From Phytophthora hibernalis (lineage: Eukaryota > Oomycota > Peronosporomycetes > Peronosporales > Peronosporaceae), in the NCBI GenBank assembly GCA_012656075.1, contig JAAKBF010000159.1, positions 186,001 to 250,000 on the forward strand: a stretch of 64,000 nt of DNA. Direction: 5' to 3'. Each line of letters starts with the position of its first letter. Position 1 is the stretch's first letter. A model generated the notes under the pieces. It did no database searches. It was not told where the DNA came from and saw only the letters and a program-made list of their open reading frames with translations. Shown here one piece after another: positions 22,901 through 32,968 of this stretch. The position numbers and the translations under genes were made by a program.

Positions 22901-23202
22901 GCGACCTGCCGAAGACGACGCAGCTGCTGCCTTTTGAACCAAACGACGCCTAACCCCTCGGGGATTACGCCCGCCTCCTTCAAGAACCCGAAGGCCAGGA
23001 ACTTCTCCATGCAGTCCAGCGCCACAGCCACGAGCTTGGCGTGACGCGTCAGACACGCGCATAAGAAGGGCTCGAAGGGCACCTCCGCCCCGTCCTGTCC
23101 TGCAGCCGTAACCTTCGCGTCGATCATGTCCCGTAACTCGCGGTGGCTGCGTGTGCAGGCCTTGCGCAGCTTGCCCAGCGACTTGAGCACCAGCGCCTCC
23201 AT
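16956..23202 (-). CDS. ARF guanine nucleotide exchange factor, BIG/Sec7 type
   Basis: A roughly 2000-residue protein that would load GTP on ARF GTPases at the trans-Golgi. The first exon (from 23202, MEALVLKSLGK) and the next block (about 22257-22820: VEVACDCNDHPDEGVQIQVL, KALL-type TAVTTP) form the DCB domain. The main exon carries the HUS box FINYDCDWNTND, then the Sec7 domain, with the catalytic glutamate finger in FRLPGESQKIDRM and FSIIMLQTDLHNP. HDS-like helical repeats follow, split by Ser-rich and poly-Ala stretches. A C-terminal intron at 17085-17145 (GTGAGC donor, TACTAAC branch, TTTTGTAG acceptor, phase 0) joins FDSSE to LQRHMMWLYPLLTDLVKV, with the stop at 16956-16958. Two junctions are unresolved: about 22810-22935 and about 22233-22360, where the codon frame changes. 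Confidence 0.9.
18878..18910 (-). repeat. GCN repeat coding a polyalanine run in the ARF-GEF
   Basis: Alternating GCA/GCC/GCG codons give about ten consecutive alanines between the Sec7 and C-terminal helical regions. Length variation between strains would be expected. Confidence 0.8.
22849..22894. repeat. Hexanucleotide repeat (CCAGAC/CCGGAC) at the ARF-GEF exon junction
   Basis: About seven imperfect hexamers. On the minus strand they would read Gly-Leu, Gly-Ser or Trp-Val repeats in the three frames. The DCB frame and the following block are out of register across this stretch, so it is either intronic or flanks a frameshift. Confidence 0.75.
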
Positions 23203-23397
23203 GGTCCTGTCCTGAAAGAGCTCCCTTTGGTGTCGTTACGTTGGGGAAATCTTCCAGGGGTACGTACACCAACCGTACATAAACCCCAATACTTAGATCA
23301 AGTAGAAATGTTGCTGTGGTGCACGTAAATTAAAGGGGTACGCTTTGACACGTACCCCTTTATTGCAGGTTCCGCGTCCATCAGATTTCGGTGCAAC
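23203..23397. promoter_or_regulatory. Shared upstream region of ARF-GEF and PRORP
   Basis: About 195 nt separate the divergent start codons proposed for the two genes. It must therefore hold both promoters unless further 5' exons exist. Confidence 0.5.
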
Positions 23398-25397
23398 ATG
23401 CAGCGGCTCTCTCGCGGTCTGTACGCGACTGTGGTCCCTCGTGGGTGGCTCCATACGTCCGCTGTCGTGTCTGCTCGCTTGTGGGGTGGTTGCGGTGCTG
23501 CGAACGGCTCTGTGTGGACTGCAAACTGCCGGTTTTTAAGTGCGCAACCGGTTGTCGAAGAGACCGCGAAACTCGGCCGCTTCGCTCGGCGTCGCGCTAA
23601 AAGAAGCGACTTAGCACGTCGGTGGAGGATGCAGGGGATGCAGCACCTACAACGCAGCAGAAAGACAGGAAATCCAGGTTTAATGTGCACCGATACGTCG
23701 TGCAGCAGCAGATGCCGCTCCAGGACGTCCTGCCGCTCGTGCAGAGCGAGGTGCAGCTCAAGACGCTGCAGACGCCAGTTGCCAGACAAGCAGTGGACTC
23801 GTTCTACTTCCACTGCGCCCAGGAGGCGGAGCAGAAGGGACTCACGGAGCAGTTTAGACTGCAACTGCTGCAGTACTTCAGGGACGAGCTGTTCGTCGTG
23901 GACGAAAGCAAGCCTTTTGTGCTCGGACAGGCACTCAATGAAGCCGTGTTCGGCTCGGTGATCAAGCTGCATCTGGCAGGAGGCGACACGGAGGCCGCGT
24001 GGGAGCTGCTAACCAAGTTGAGACGCGCGGTGAGACCCAACAAGCTGCACTTTCGCACGGTAAGTCCCTTGCTCGAGCATGAATGCAGACACGGCCAGTT
24101 CTCGAGCGCGTACTCGAGGTGGCAACAGCTCAAGCAGCAGGACGTCGAGTGGACCAGCGCCATGGAGGACGTGCTGGTGCAGATGGCCATCGCGTGCGTC
24201 AAGAACGACGAGCAGCAGCAGAGTGAGAGTGATTCGAGTGACTTTCACGCGCAGATGGCGTCGCTGCTGCATGACCTGCAGTTGACGTGTCGAGAAGTGT
24301 CCCCGGCCAATGCTCAGCGGATGCTGCATGCGTTCTGTGACGTTGGGTACACGGTGCAGACGGTGCCGAGCGACGCGCGGATGAGAAACAAGTGTCCGTG
24401 CTGTGGCCATGCGCTAACCAAGCAGGGCATGTCGGAGCTCGAGCGTGAGCACATGTTGACAGCGATTGAATCGCGTCGGAGCAAGGTGGTGCCAGAAAAG
24501 GAGGTGAAGTACTACCTGGACCCGTTTCGGGACTGGCTGATGCTCCGTCACGAGAACTTTCAGTTGCAAAGCCTTGCTTCGAGTCTAAAGGATGGCAAAC
24601 CGTTGCACTACGTGCTGGACGGGCCGAATATCGCCTACATCAACCAGAATTTCGAGGCCGGCACGTATCGCTTGGACCAGGTGGACGCGGTGGCGAGAGA
24701 ACTGCAAGCACAGGGACACCTCGTCAGTATTACCATGCCCACCGCATATCTCGCTGACAAGTTTGTGGTGCGCATCCGCACCAAACAGCACAAGGCGATG
24801 CGTCGTCAGGGCAAGTTCTCCACCCGTGAGCGCACGCGTGAGGAAAAGGCCATCATGGAACGCTGGGAGAACGAAGACATGATCTTCAGCTGCCGCACGG
24901 ACTTCTTGTCGGATGACCTCTTTTGGCTGTACGCCAGCGTGCTAATGGGCCAGGAGGGGCGCGTGGTCACGAATGACCAAGGACGCGACCATGTATTCGC
25001 TCTGCTCAACGGCTTCACCAGCACCAAGGCCACATCTCAGAAGAAGAGCAAGAAGAGCATCGTTGCTGCTGCTACAAGCGATAACTCCAAGTCCCCATCC
25101 ATCTCGATGGACCTTGTTGCGCGCTGGAAGGACATGACGACCGTGAACATTGAGATCAAGCACGAAGAAATCGCGTACAACGCTGCGGTCGCTGGTAATT
25201 TAGCGACACCGATTCCGATCGAGTATATCCGACTGCTGCACCCGCAACCGTTCTCACGCGTGCCACAGGTGACAGCGCCGCAGCACTTCCACTTTCCCAT
25301 CGCGGATCAAGCAGACCAAACCGAAGGTTCAAACCAAAAGAAGCGCACGCGATGGATCTGCGTGCATCGTGACGACAAACTACATGTAGACAACTAG
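23398..25397 (+). CDS. Protein-only RNase P (PRORP)
   Basis: PRORP enzymes remove 5' leaders from pre-tRNAs without RNA. The main frame (23622 or earlier to 25397, about 590 residues) has an N-terminal PPR-like helical region. A zinc-binding CPCC lies at about residue 258. The NYN metallonuclease has LDGPNIAY (about 330), FLSDDLFWLYAS (about 430) and VVTNDQGRDHVF, which supply the metal-binding aspartates. The second zinc half-site TRWICVHR is near the C-terminus. The first in-frame codon of the long frame is GTG, not ATG. An ATG at 23398 opens a basic Ser/Arg-rich leader (MQRLSRGLYATVVPRGWLHT) typical of mitochondrial targeting but in another frame, so a short intron or frameshift in about 23530-23615 is likely. 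The exact junction is not resolved. Confidence 0.88.
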
Positions 25398-25644
25398 CCA
25401 CATACTAGATAGAAGCTGGTGACATTCTTCACCGAGACTTATGCTCATTTTTGAAAATCGAATAGAGTCCATTTACTTGTCATGGGTGAGTTATCGCCAA
25501 AAGTCTTTCAGTACGACGGTGATGAGCAAAAGGCAGGAGACACATTGATGAAAATGACATGATATATTGCCCTGCAGGCTCGTTAAACACGAGTATGGAG
25601 AGGTGACTACTGCACAGTCGTGTGAATTCTTGTGATCTTCTCGC

Positions 25645-25932
25645 TTAGGCGTAGACGCACTTGCCCTCGCTGCACTTGAAGCCGGGGTCGCAGGCAGAGA
25701 TGAAGAGGCTGGTCGCGGGGTTGAAGCATTGGCCACCGGTGGGCGCGCGGCACTCGGTCTCACCACGCGGGCAGTACTGGCCCGTGGAACAGGCCTTGTA
25801 GCAGATAGCGCCGCCATCAGCCTGCTCAACGTGCACGCGGAGGTGGACAGAAGCCTGCTCTTCGGCGGTCGTCGACTGGAATAGGCACACGGCGGCGACA
25901 AGAGCAGAGGTGAACACAGTGGAGAACTTCAT
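25645..25932 (-). CDS. Small secreted cysteine-rich protein, copy 1
   Basis: A 95-residue protein with a clear signal peptide (MKFSTVFTSALVAAVCLFQS, cleavage probably after TTAEE or just before). The mature part has eight cysteines in the spacing CYKAC, QYC, ETEC, GQC, SAC, FKC, GKC. It contains HLRVHVEQ after the signal but no true RXLR motif. Size, secretion and cysteine pattern suggest an apoplastic effector or elicitor-like protein, but no named family is recognised. Its tandem paralogue at 27311-27598 has the same length and all eight cysteines. Confidence 0.85.
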   Translation of the reverse strand: MKFSTVFTSALVAAVCLFQSTTAEEQASVHLRVHVEQADGGAICYKACSTGQYCPRGETECRAPTGGQCFNPATSLFISACDPGFKCSEGKCVYA

Positions 25933-25940
25933 GGTGGTTG

Positions 25941-25956
25941 AAATGTGGACTTGAGC
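25941..25956 (-). promoter_or_regulatory. Initiator-like element of secreted protein copy 1
   Basis: On the minus strand GCTCAAGTCCACATTT fits the oomycete Inr consensus, about 10-25 nt before the start codon. Confidence 0.6.
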
Positions 25957-27310
25957 TGGTGCTGTGGCTTGGAAGGTGAATCCGGAAGTGAGCCTCTCTC
26001 AGCAAGAGTCCCACATCCAGCGGCGCAAGATAAATCAGGGTCACCACAGCGATCTCATTCTTGTGATGCATGCAAATCCTTGGAACGAGACTTCAATTTT
26101 CGCGTGGGTGAATTGTACTGTCCAATTTTCAAATTCAGGTCTTGTTTTGGACTCCAAGTTCGGGCAACGAGCAAAGAGAGCAACCAGGCAGACTTGTCGG
26201 CGACTTGTCGGCGACAAGTCTGCCTGGTTACAAGTTGTCGGGCTATCACTGATTTCTGCTGGGCAAATGAACGGCCCAATGAGCAGAGCGGCGAACAAAC
26301 TCGAAGTGGTTCGGCTAGTTCTTCGTTGTTTCTGGCTCGCGCTCGACGTCACTATTGCCGGTATTTTCATTTCATGTCCGTAAATGCTGCCTGAATTCAA
26401 TTGCAGAACAAACTACAAGTACAAACAAGTAGGGCGCGAATGAACAGACCCCGCCGAAAGCCGAGTACATGTATTAAAATACATGTAGAATCGAATCAAA
26501 GGTACAGTAACGTTAGTGCCAAAACTTGTGGATCCAACACCGGAAGGCAATTTTCTCCAGTACTCGGATCGAGTAACCGCTAAATTGAGACTCTCAACTT
26601 GAGAGAGAGAAGGTATTGAACACCGAGTCCCATGCTTTATTTGAAATGAGTTGAGTACATGTAATTTCCTCGGCTGGAAGGTTGTCGCTCAAGTGTCCAC
26701 TTCTCAGCATTTGATGGTCTGCAGGCGACACTTGATGGCCAAGTTGGTCTGGTCTCTCTGTTGTCGTTCCTTGACCAGTTTTCAGCTCGGGCTGGAAACA
26801 ACGAAGAACCCTCTTCGAATTCTTACCTGGGTTGCTCTCTTTGCAGCAAAGTTGGCTCCAGTCCAAAGCGAGACCTGGAAGTTGGAAGGTCCAATTCACC
26901 TACGCCGCGTGTGGGCCACGCGAAGTCTCGTTTGAAGGATTTGCAAGTCGACGTCCTGATTTATCGCGACGGCCTTCGCAAGAGCGGCTCATTTCCGGAT
27001 GTGCTTTTACTCACAGGGTGAGGGAGTTTTCCGTATCAAACCTCACTACACATGCCAACAGCATGAATAAACTGATGTGATGTCCAACACCGGGACGGTA
27101 CTGTATCAAAAGTCACCACAGCCCTCCGCATGACGAACACGTGAGCGCAGCCATTCATTGAGGGCCATGAGTCACACAAGTCAAAATTTGAAAATGACAC
27201 CGTTATATTGTCAACAGGCTCACCAACGAGCTTATATGCAGAAGAAATATTGACACAGTGAGAGGGGACAACAACGTCTTGGGAGCTTGGGAGCTTCGAG
27301 TAGGTCGCAC
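25957..27310. other. Region between the two secreted cysteine-rich genes
   Basis: No gene supported. It holds a perfect hairpin at 26182-26229 and three TACATGTA palindromes (about 26466, 26480 and 26656). Sequence 3' of copy 2 (about 27180-27230) resembles that 3' of copy 1 (about 25540-25590), so the duplication included flanking DNA. Confidence 0.5.
26182..26229. repeat. Perfect inverted repeat, 18-bp arms, 12-nt loop
   Basis: Arm AACCAGGCAGACTTGTCG and its exact complement flank GCGACTTGTCGG. The loop also partly repeats the arm end (GACTTGTCGGC twice in tandem). Confidence 0.9.
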
Positions 27311-27598
27311 TTAGTTGTACACGCACTTGCCGCCGCTGCACTTGAAGCCGGCGTCGCATCCCTGGCGGAAGAGGCTCGTGGCCGGGTTGAAGCACTGGTT
27401 GCCGGTGGGCGCGCGGCAGGCGTTCTCGCCACGCGGGCAGTACTGGCCCGAGGGGCAGGCCTTGTAGCAGATGGCGCCGTTGGGGCTCTGCTCCGAGTGC
27501 ACGCGGAGGTGGATCGAGGCCTGCTCTTCGGCGGCCGTGGGCTGGAGCAGACACACGACGGCGACGACGGCGGTAGTGAGGACGGTGGAGAACTTCAT
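27311..27598 (-). CDS. Small secreted cysteine-rich protein, copy 2
   Basis: A 95-residue paralogue of 25645-25932, with signal peptide MKFSTVLTTAVVAVVCLLQP and mature EEQASIHLRVHSEQ followed by the same eight-cysteine scaffold (CYKAC, QYC, NAC, NQC, GC, FKC, GKC). Most differences fall between cysteines and in the acidic stretch before the first cysteine. The GC content of this copy is higher than that of copy 1. The function is unknown; a secreted effector-like role is inferred from size, signal and cysteines. Confidence 0.85.
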   Translation of the reverse strand: MKFSTVLTTAVVAVVCLLQPTAAEEQASIHLRVHSEQSPNGAICYKACPSGQYCPRGENACRAPTGNQCFNPATSLFRQGCDAGFKCSGGKCVYN

Positions 27599-27613
27599 AG
27601 CGCTGGAGAGGAG

Positions 27614-27628
27614 AATTGGAGACTGAGC
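27614..27628 (-). promoter_or_regulatory. Initiator-like element of secreted protein copy 2
   Basis: Minus strand GCTCAGTCTCCAATT matches the oomycete Inr consensus about 16-30 nt before the ATG. Confidence 0.65.
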
Positions 27629-27869
27629 TGCGGATTAGGGGCGAATCTGGAAGTGAGGCCGAGAAATCAGGCCTTTCAAATCGCATGGCGCGCGGCCAGC
27701 GGATACTGCGTATCATATCTAAGGTGGGAAAGAATCATATCTCAGAGGAGATTTTGACTTGTGTTTTGGGATTGGTTGGATTCAGTTGTACAAGGATATA
27801 TGTTTAGGCTGGTATCGAATCGACTAAGTGCGTGATAACAAAGGTGGGTTAAAGTTCGGTGGTGTACGA

Positions 27870-27916
27870 TGCAGTTCAAGGCCATCGTACTACATGTACG
27901 ATGGCCTTGAACTGCA
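27870..27916. repeat. Perfect inverted repeat, 21-bp arms, 5-nt loop
   Basis: TGCAGTTCAAGGCCATCGTA plus C forms one arm and its exact complement follows after TACAT. The loop-arm boundary creates a TACATGTA palindrome. No coding sequence overlaps convincingly. The interval 27629-28038 is otherwise empty. Confidence 0.92.
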
Positions 27917-28038
27917 ACTCCGTACTTGTTGTACATTTTCCTTTGCATGATGCGAGGCAAAACAACCTACAGCCGCAGCAGCCAGCGGCCACGCTGCTTT
28001 ACATTTGCCAACAACGGGGGCACTATAATAGTATACCG

Positions 28039-28392
28039 GTACCGGATATTCTTTGTTATGGGATACACCCGCGTATGGGATACAGGCTCAGGTTAGCCAA
28101 TCACAGGTCAGCAAATCACTACACTATGCTTTCTTTGTTAAGGGATACAGCAGTATTTTTCACTTCTCCAATGGGGCGTGCACCACCAGACGGTTGCCCC
28201 GCTTGACGCTAGGGGTAGTGAAGATGGATGAAGAAATATATCCATCTTTTGTACATGAAGAAGTTGAAGAACCTGAGGTAGACGAAGAATTTGGAGAAGA
28301 GTATGAGTCACGGTCGACTTGGTGTACATAAACGGAGCGGCGTAGTATCTCCTCCGGTGGGGTGTATCCCTTAACAAAGAATATCCGGTACT
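28039..28392. mobile_element. Short TIR element (MITE-like), 354 bp
   Basis: The left end GTACCGGATATTCTTTGTTA..GGGATACACCC recurs inverted at the right end, about 33 bp with one or two mismatches. An internal copy of CTTTGTTAAGGGATACAG lies at about 28131-28149. No transposase is present, only a short acidic open frame. It is probably a non-autonomous DNA element. A target-site duplication is not clear. The end motif GAATATCCGGTACTG recurs alone at about 62755. Confidence 0.75.
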
Positions 28393-29422
28393 GCAGTCAC
28401 GATTGCATGGACAGCTAGGAAGACTCTTAACATCGCAAGTGAAGTTGCGTTCATGAGCGCCATTTATTATACAAGCTATTCAAGTAAACTCAAAAGGAAA
28501 TAGTTTGCTATTACCGGTACATGAAATAGTTGTCTTACAGAGAACAAAAATATGACGAGAAGTCTTGACAACTTTTTGAAGGCTTGTTCAGTCACTCGAT
28601 TCCCCGCTTTATTCCCCCACGCACTTGCTCGTGCTGGCGGCGTTGCCTGGGATCCTGGGAGCGCGCAGGTGGAAGGTCTGCTCCTGCACACGACAGCACC
28701 AACGGCTACAGTGAAAACGGTCGATAAACTTTATGGAGCAAGTAAGAAATCAGCGGCGCTTGGTTGCGATCCGAACGAGTGGCATTTTTCCGCTGCTGCA
28801 GCTAGGATATGTGGTGTATGCAACAATAGCAGAGACGGCGCTACCGGTATCGCCACCGCAAGTGGAGTCACGCCTAAAATACATGGCGGTGCCAGCACCA
28901 TCGTTTCCCCACCGCAATTCTCCGTTTGTTCGTCCAGGAGGAATACGGTAACCGAACGATGATGCCGCGTCAATAGCGTCGAGGAGCACTTCTCGCGTTT
29001 CATTTGCAGACGGTTTTCAGCGAACGGCTCCTTGCAATATTATGGTCCATGGTGGCGTGAACCTGCCGATGCCGCTTGCTCTCTTGCTTGCTTGCAGCAT
29101 TTCCACCCAAGGCTGGAAGCAGCACTGACACCATTGCAGACCAGAAAGCAGGAAAATCCTGCGGAGTATCCCAAAACAGCGAGAAGAAGGCCGGATCTTC
29201 TCACGGCCGCCGCATAGAGCCCAACATGCATGTAAGCTTACATGTAAACGCAGTGGGCATTAGCGCGGCAATAATCCGGGGAAAACTTTCAAAGGGCACG
29301 TGCTGCTGTCCCCGACTGAGTGTTGCATTAGTCATAATATCGTACCCGTCCGGTAGACTGATCAGCACGTGTCCGGATAGCTATTCTTTTACTCTGCAAA
29401 TTCGTCCGGATTATCGTATACT
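28393..29422. other. Gene-poor interval with unassigned open frames
   Basis: Overlapping open frames on both strands (28552-28962 plus, 28750-28989 minus) show no recognisable family. Two TACCGGTA palindromes (about 28513 and 28845) and one TACATGTA (about 29239) are present. Confidence 0.4.
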
Positions 29423-30270
29423 ATGAAGCTTCTCCAGACGGGAGCTGCAGTCAAAGGTAAGAGAATCCGCCCGTCGCTGCTCCATTACTTCCGCGACATT
29501 TGTCTTTCCAACTTCAAGAAGGTACATTTTGTGTGTCGACACACCAAACAGACGCTCCCTCTGTTCGCCCTTCACTTCATTCACCAACCCACCCATCCGC
29601 CCCACCTCAGCCCAATGACCCGCCAAGCCAGCAATACACGCCGGGGCCCAACTCCACGTCCAAGAGCCGTCGCTTCAGCCTGGACCAGGCCGCCGTGTCT
29701 GGCGTCATCTACTGCGAGGGATACGCGCGCATCAAGCGGCGCAACGTGCTGACCTGGAACACGCGCTTCCTCGTGCTCACGAACGCCGAGCTGCTCGTGT
29801 TCCAGACCCGACAGGACGCCAGCTACCGCCGCAACGTGCTGGAGACGCTGCAGCTCGCGCGCGGCCGCGTGGCCTCCAAGACGGACCTGGGCGTCGAGTT
29901 CTCGCTGGCGGACGGCCGTGAGCTGCTCGCCCGCGTCTTCAGTCGCGCCGACCAGGCCCAGTGGGTCTCGGCCTTTTACCAGCTGGCGCTCAAGAGCGAC
30001 GCGCGCCGCGTCAAGAGCGCGTCCATGGAGGAGCAGGGCGACAATGCAGCAGTGGAGAAGCGCCGCGTGTCCTTCTTCGGTAGTGTGCTCGTGCGTACGA
30101 TCCCCACGGTACCCGACGACCAGGTGCCCGAGCTCTTCTACAGCAAGAAGGACGTGGAGAAGTTCTCGGAGCAGGCCTCGAGTCTGCGCAGCCGCACGGA
30201 GGACGCCGTGTCGCTGGCCTGCAAGGCCATCCGCAGGCCCTCGCTGCCGTGGCGCCGCCAGATCGTCTGA
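29423..30270 (+). CDS. PH-domain protein, two exons
   Basis: The second exon (29611-30270) encodes a pleckstrin-homology domain: GVIYCEGYARIKRRNVLTWN, FLVLTNAELLVFQ, LGVEFSLADGRELLARVF and the closing tryptophan helix ADQAQWVSAFYQLAL. A basic tail follows, ending PWRRQIV. A first exon from ATG 29423 (MKLLQTGAAVKGKRIRPSLL) ends at 29521 with donor GTACAT. The intron is 29522-29610 (89 nt, acceptor CACCTCAG, phase 0), giving FKK joined to PNDPPSQQY. PH domains usually bind phosphoinositides or proteins at membranes; the ligand here is unknown. The first exon and start are the less certain part. Confidence 0.65.
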
Positions 30271-30991
30271 GGACCCTGAGATCCGCGTATTTATTAGCAG
30301 CCGCTCCGATGGGGAGAGCGCGTGCAAGTGTTCTTCGTCGCCGCCTTATAAGACCATTACATAATGAACTCGAATGTCTGCTTTCTCGCTGTGCGGCCAA
30401 GTGGAGGACAGACGCTGAGGATGAAGTGGTGCTGCAGCAACAGACGCCACCTGGGATATTTCCACCTTGGTTGCAGCTGTCGATGCCGATGTCCGCTTCG
30501 GTAGCAAGGCACTCGCGCTGTTTGAAGGAAGACCTCGTCACTCAAATGTTTCTTCACGCACTGACTCCTCTGATGGTGGTCGTGGACTGAGAGGCACCCG
30601 GGACCAAGCGGCGATGGAAGATTCTGTCCGGAGGCGCTCTGGTTCTCTTTCCTCGTTCTGTTTGTTTGTGCTCTGACACATGGAACAGCCAAGAGTCCGA
30701 GCGCCAAGATGCTGCATTTGTGGCTCCGCGTCGCTGTCGGCGGGGACCGCCCCGCACATCTGGACACGGCATCGTGCGGCGCGATAGGACAGCGTCAATC
30801 GGACGCAAAGGAGCCGAATGACTGTGTGTTTGTAAGCTTTGAAGCACTATTCCGAAATTGTGACTATATGCGTCCGGGGTAATCGCCCCCATCACCCGTG
30901 TGACAAGACTTTGTCTGCTTGGGTTGGTTTGCTCATCAGTTCTCGTTTTGACTTTTAGAGATCACTTTGAATTCGTCACCCACTGCCGACA
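30271..30991. other. Intergenic region between PH gene and small secreted gene
   Basis: No supported gene. A GCTCATCAGTTCTCGTTTT stretch near 30930-30948 may be an initiator for the next gene. Confidence 0.45.
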
Positions 30992-31168
30992 ATGAAGTTC
31001 TTCAGCTGCCTTGCTCTGGTCGTTCTCGCGCTCGCCGTCGCCGACAGCACCACCGCCAACGTCGTGGAAGAGACCGGCGTGAAGGCCCGACACATGCTGG
31101 CCATGGGCGACGAGTCCATCATATTCGCACGTGGCTCACTGCGCAGAGAGGAGGAAGAGTCCGAATAA
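30992..31168 (+). CDS. 58-residue putative secreted peptide
   Basis: ATG 30992 to TAA 31166-31168. The N-terminus (MKFFSCLALVVLALAVADST) is a textbook signal peptide with cleavage likely after ADSTTA. The remaining 35 or so residues are NVVEETGVKARHMLAMGDES, then a segment ending ARGSLRREEEESE. The end resembles an RXLR-EER region without matching it, since RGSLR has one residue too many. There are no cysteines in the mature part. The purine-rich start context GACAATG and the Inr-like sequence upstream favour a real gene. Function unknown. Confidence 0.6.
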   Translation: MKFFSCLALVVLALAVADSTTANVVEETGVKARHMLAMGDESIIFARGSLRREEEESE

Positions 31169-32968
31169 ACAGGAACGCAACTACTACGGATGCGATGCTG
31201 CCACCTTACAATTCAAGCGTGCGGGACACTAAGACTCAGTTGCAAGCGGATACAGCGCTTGGTGAAGCCACACATGGAGCCATGCAGCTTTCGAGACAAG
31301 CAGAGGACGCGATACTACACGATATGAGCCCGACAAGCTGTAACCTACCATAATCTTATTGCTCGCAATTGTGGCATTCCATGCTGGATGTTCGTTTCAA
31401 ATGGGGAGAACTGTATCGTCGTGTCGAAGGGTGCTTTGCTTTACGTTGTCATTTTGCACACGAAGTGCTTTGGAAAGATAGAAACGTCATTGTCAACTAC
31501 AATGTACTACATGTAGTAGTAATGATTAGATCGGCATTGCCGACTCGGCAACCTCCTGTCTGACGTTAAAACAAAACCGCGAGTACATTTTTGTTTAAGA
31601 AAGTCGCGGAATTTTTCAGGTATCCATACTGGTACGGTATTTTAAAGAAGTACCTATTAAAATAGGATACAACGCATGAATCGCGTTTCAAGATAAACGA
31701 CACCAATATCGACGGAGTGGAGCGGAGCCTATGGCACCACGACTACTTCACGACAGCTTACCAATGAATATTATCGATCTAAAGGTATTATAGCGAGTGT
31801 ACACGCCGCTAGAATCACACCACTTCCGATGCTGTTTTGTGGCCTAAATAGTAAACGTGTAATATGTGGCTCTAAATAGTACAATAGTTCAAAATTGAGA
31901 CTAATCTTTTAGCAGTTTACTAATTTTAAAATTAGTAATTATATATTGATTGTTACAACTACTATTTCTACATGTATTAATACTAAACGAAAAAGAAAGT
32001 AAAATGATATGTTACACTCGTTTTATGATATTTTACTTTCGTATATTATTAAACGTAAGTAAAGTATCGTGGTGCAATCTAAAATCTTAGGGTCGGTCTT
32101 ACGGTACTATCAGGGTGAGGACTCTTTTGCATTGACTATTTTATCGATGTGGCAACGAGTTGCTCTCTGTCATGCTTTCCCTTTCTGTAAGCTCTTGTGT
32201 CTGGGTGTAAAGTTAGTGATCTTACGTCGTGCATTGGTACATTGATGAACTACGCTCAGGAGTGTTACACTTGGTGAATCGATAACGGCATGATTTCGGC
32301 GCTTTGTCTTGGAGGTAGCTCAGCAGCGCTGAGAGCACACCGACCTCAGGTCAATCCTTTTGGTCTGTCACTTCCTTCGATCCATCGGGTCGCACATTGC
32401 TTGGACTTTCATCCGGCTGTGACTGCAGAGCCCAGCTGTCCCCAGCAAAACTACAGTCGGCGAAAACTTGACGACTCGATCCTTGACATCGCTGCGTGCA
32501 GTATTTTAGACGCTTTGACTGGTCAATGAGCGGGTTCTCAATCCGACGCTGCTGCTTCACGGCTGTTGACTCATGTCAAATCGCAGGAGTGTCAGCCTTG
32601 GGGCCGAGAATTGACTGCAGTGACGACAGAGTTCCGCCATGGCCCTTCTCGGATCGCTTGCTGCAACAAAACGACACTTTGGCGGAGCCCCACGCGCGTT
32701 ACGCTCGAGGTTCTGCCTCTGTCGTGACATTTCCTGAGGACAGATGCTGCACTGGAAGCTCGTTGCTGGTGGCTGGAAGACTGCAAGGCAATAGAGGGCT
32801 CAAACGCGAGTGATGCGTGGTGTAGCAACAGTTCCTTGGCCAACGCTACACCGGCCCAGCTGTACATGTAGCTCGTCAACGGGCAATGTCATCGTCGTAC
32901 GAACAGCGAACGGAGGGGCAACCTTGATGAGACCGACGCTGTTCGAATGAAACTCGTCGCTCTACCTC
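31169..32968. other. AT-rich, gene-free interval
   Basis: No supported gene. From about 31560 to 32100 the DNA is markedly AT-rich. It has an imperfect hairpin at about 31995-32040 (GAAAGTAAAAT arms) and three TACATGTA sites (about 31508, 31969 and 32862). Open frames at 32290-32813 lack recognisable content. Confidence 0.45.

Noticed and set aside
23298..23972. 224-codon minus-strand frame over the PRORP 5' end
   Set aside because: It overlaps the PRORP coding strand and the shared promoter, and no family pattern is visible.
25645..27598. HLRVH in the cysteine-rich proteins as an RXLR motif
   Set aside because: The motif lacks the R-x-L-R spacing and has no EER; the cysteine scaffold is the defining feature.
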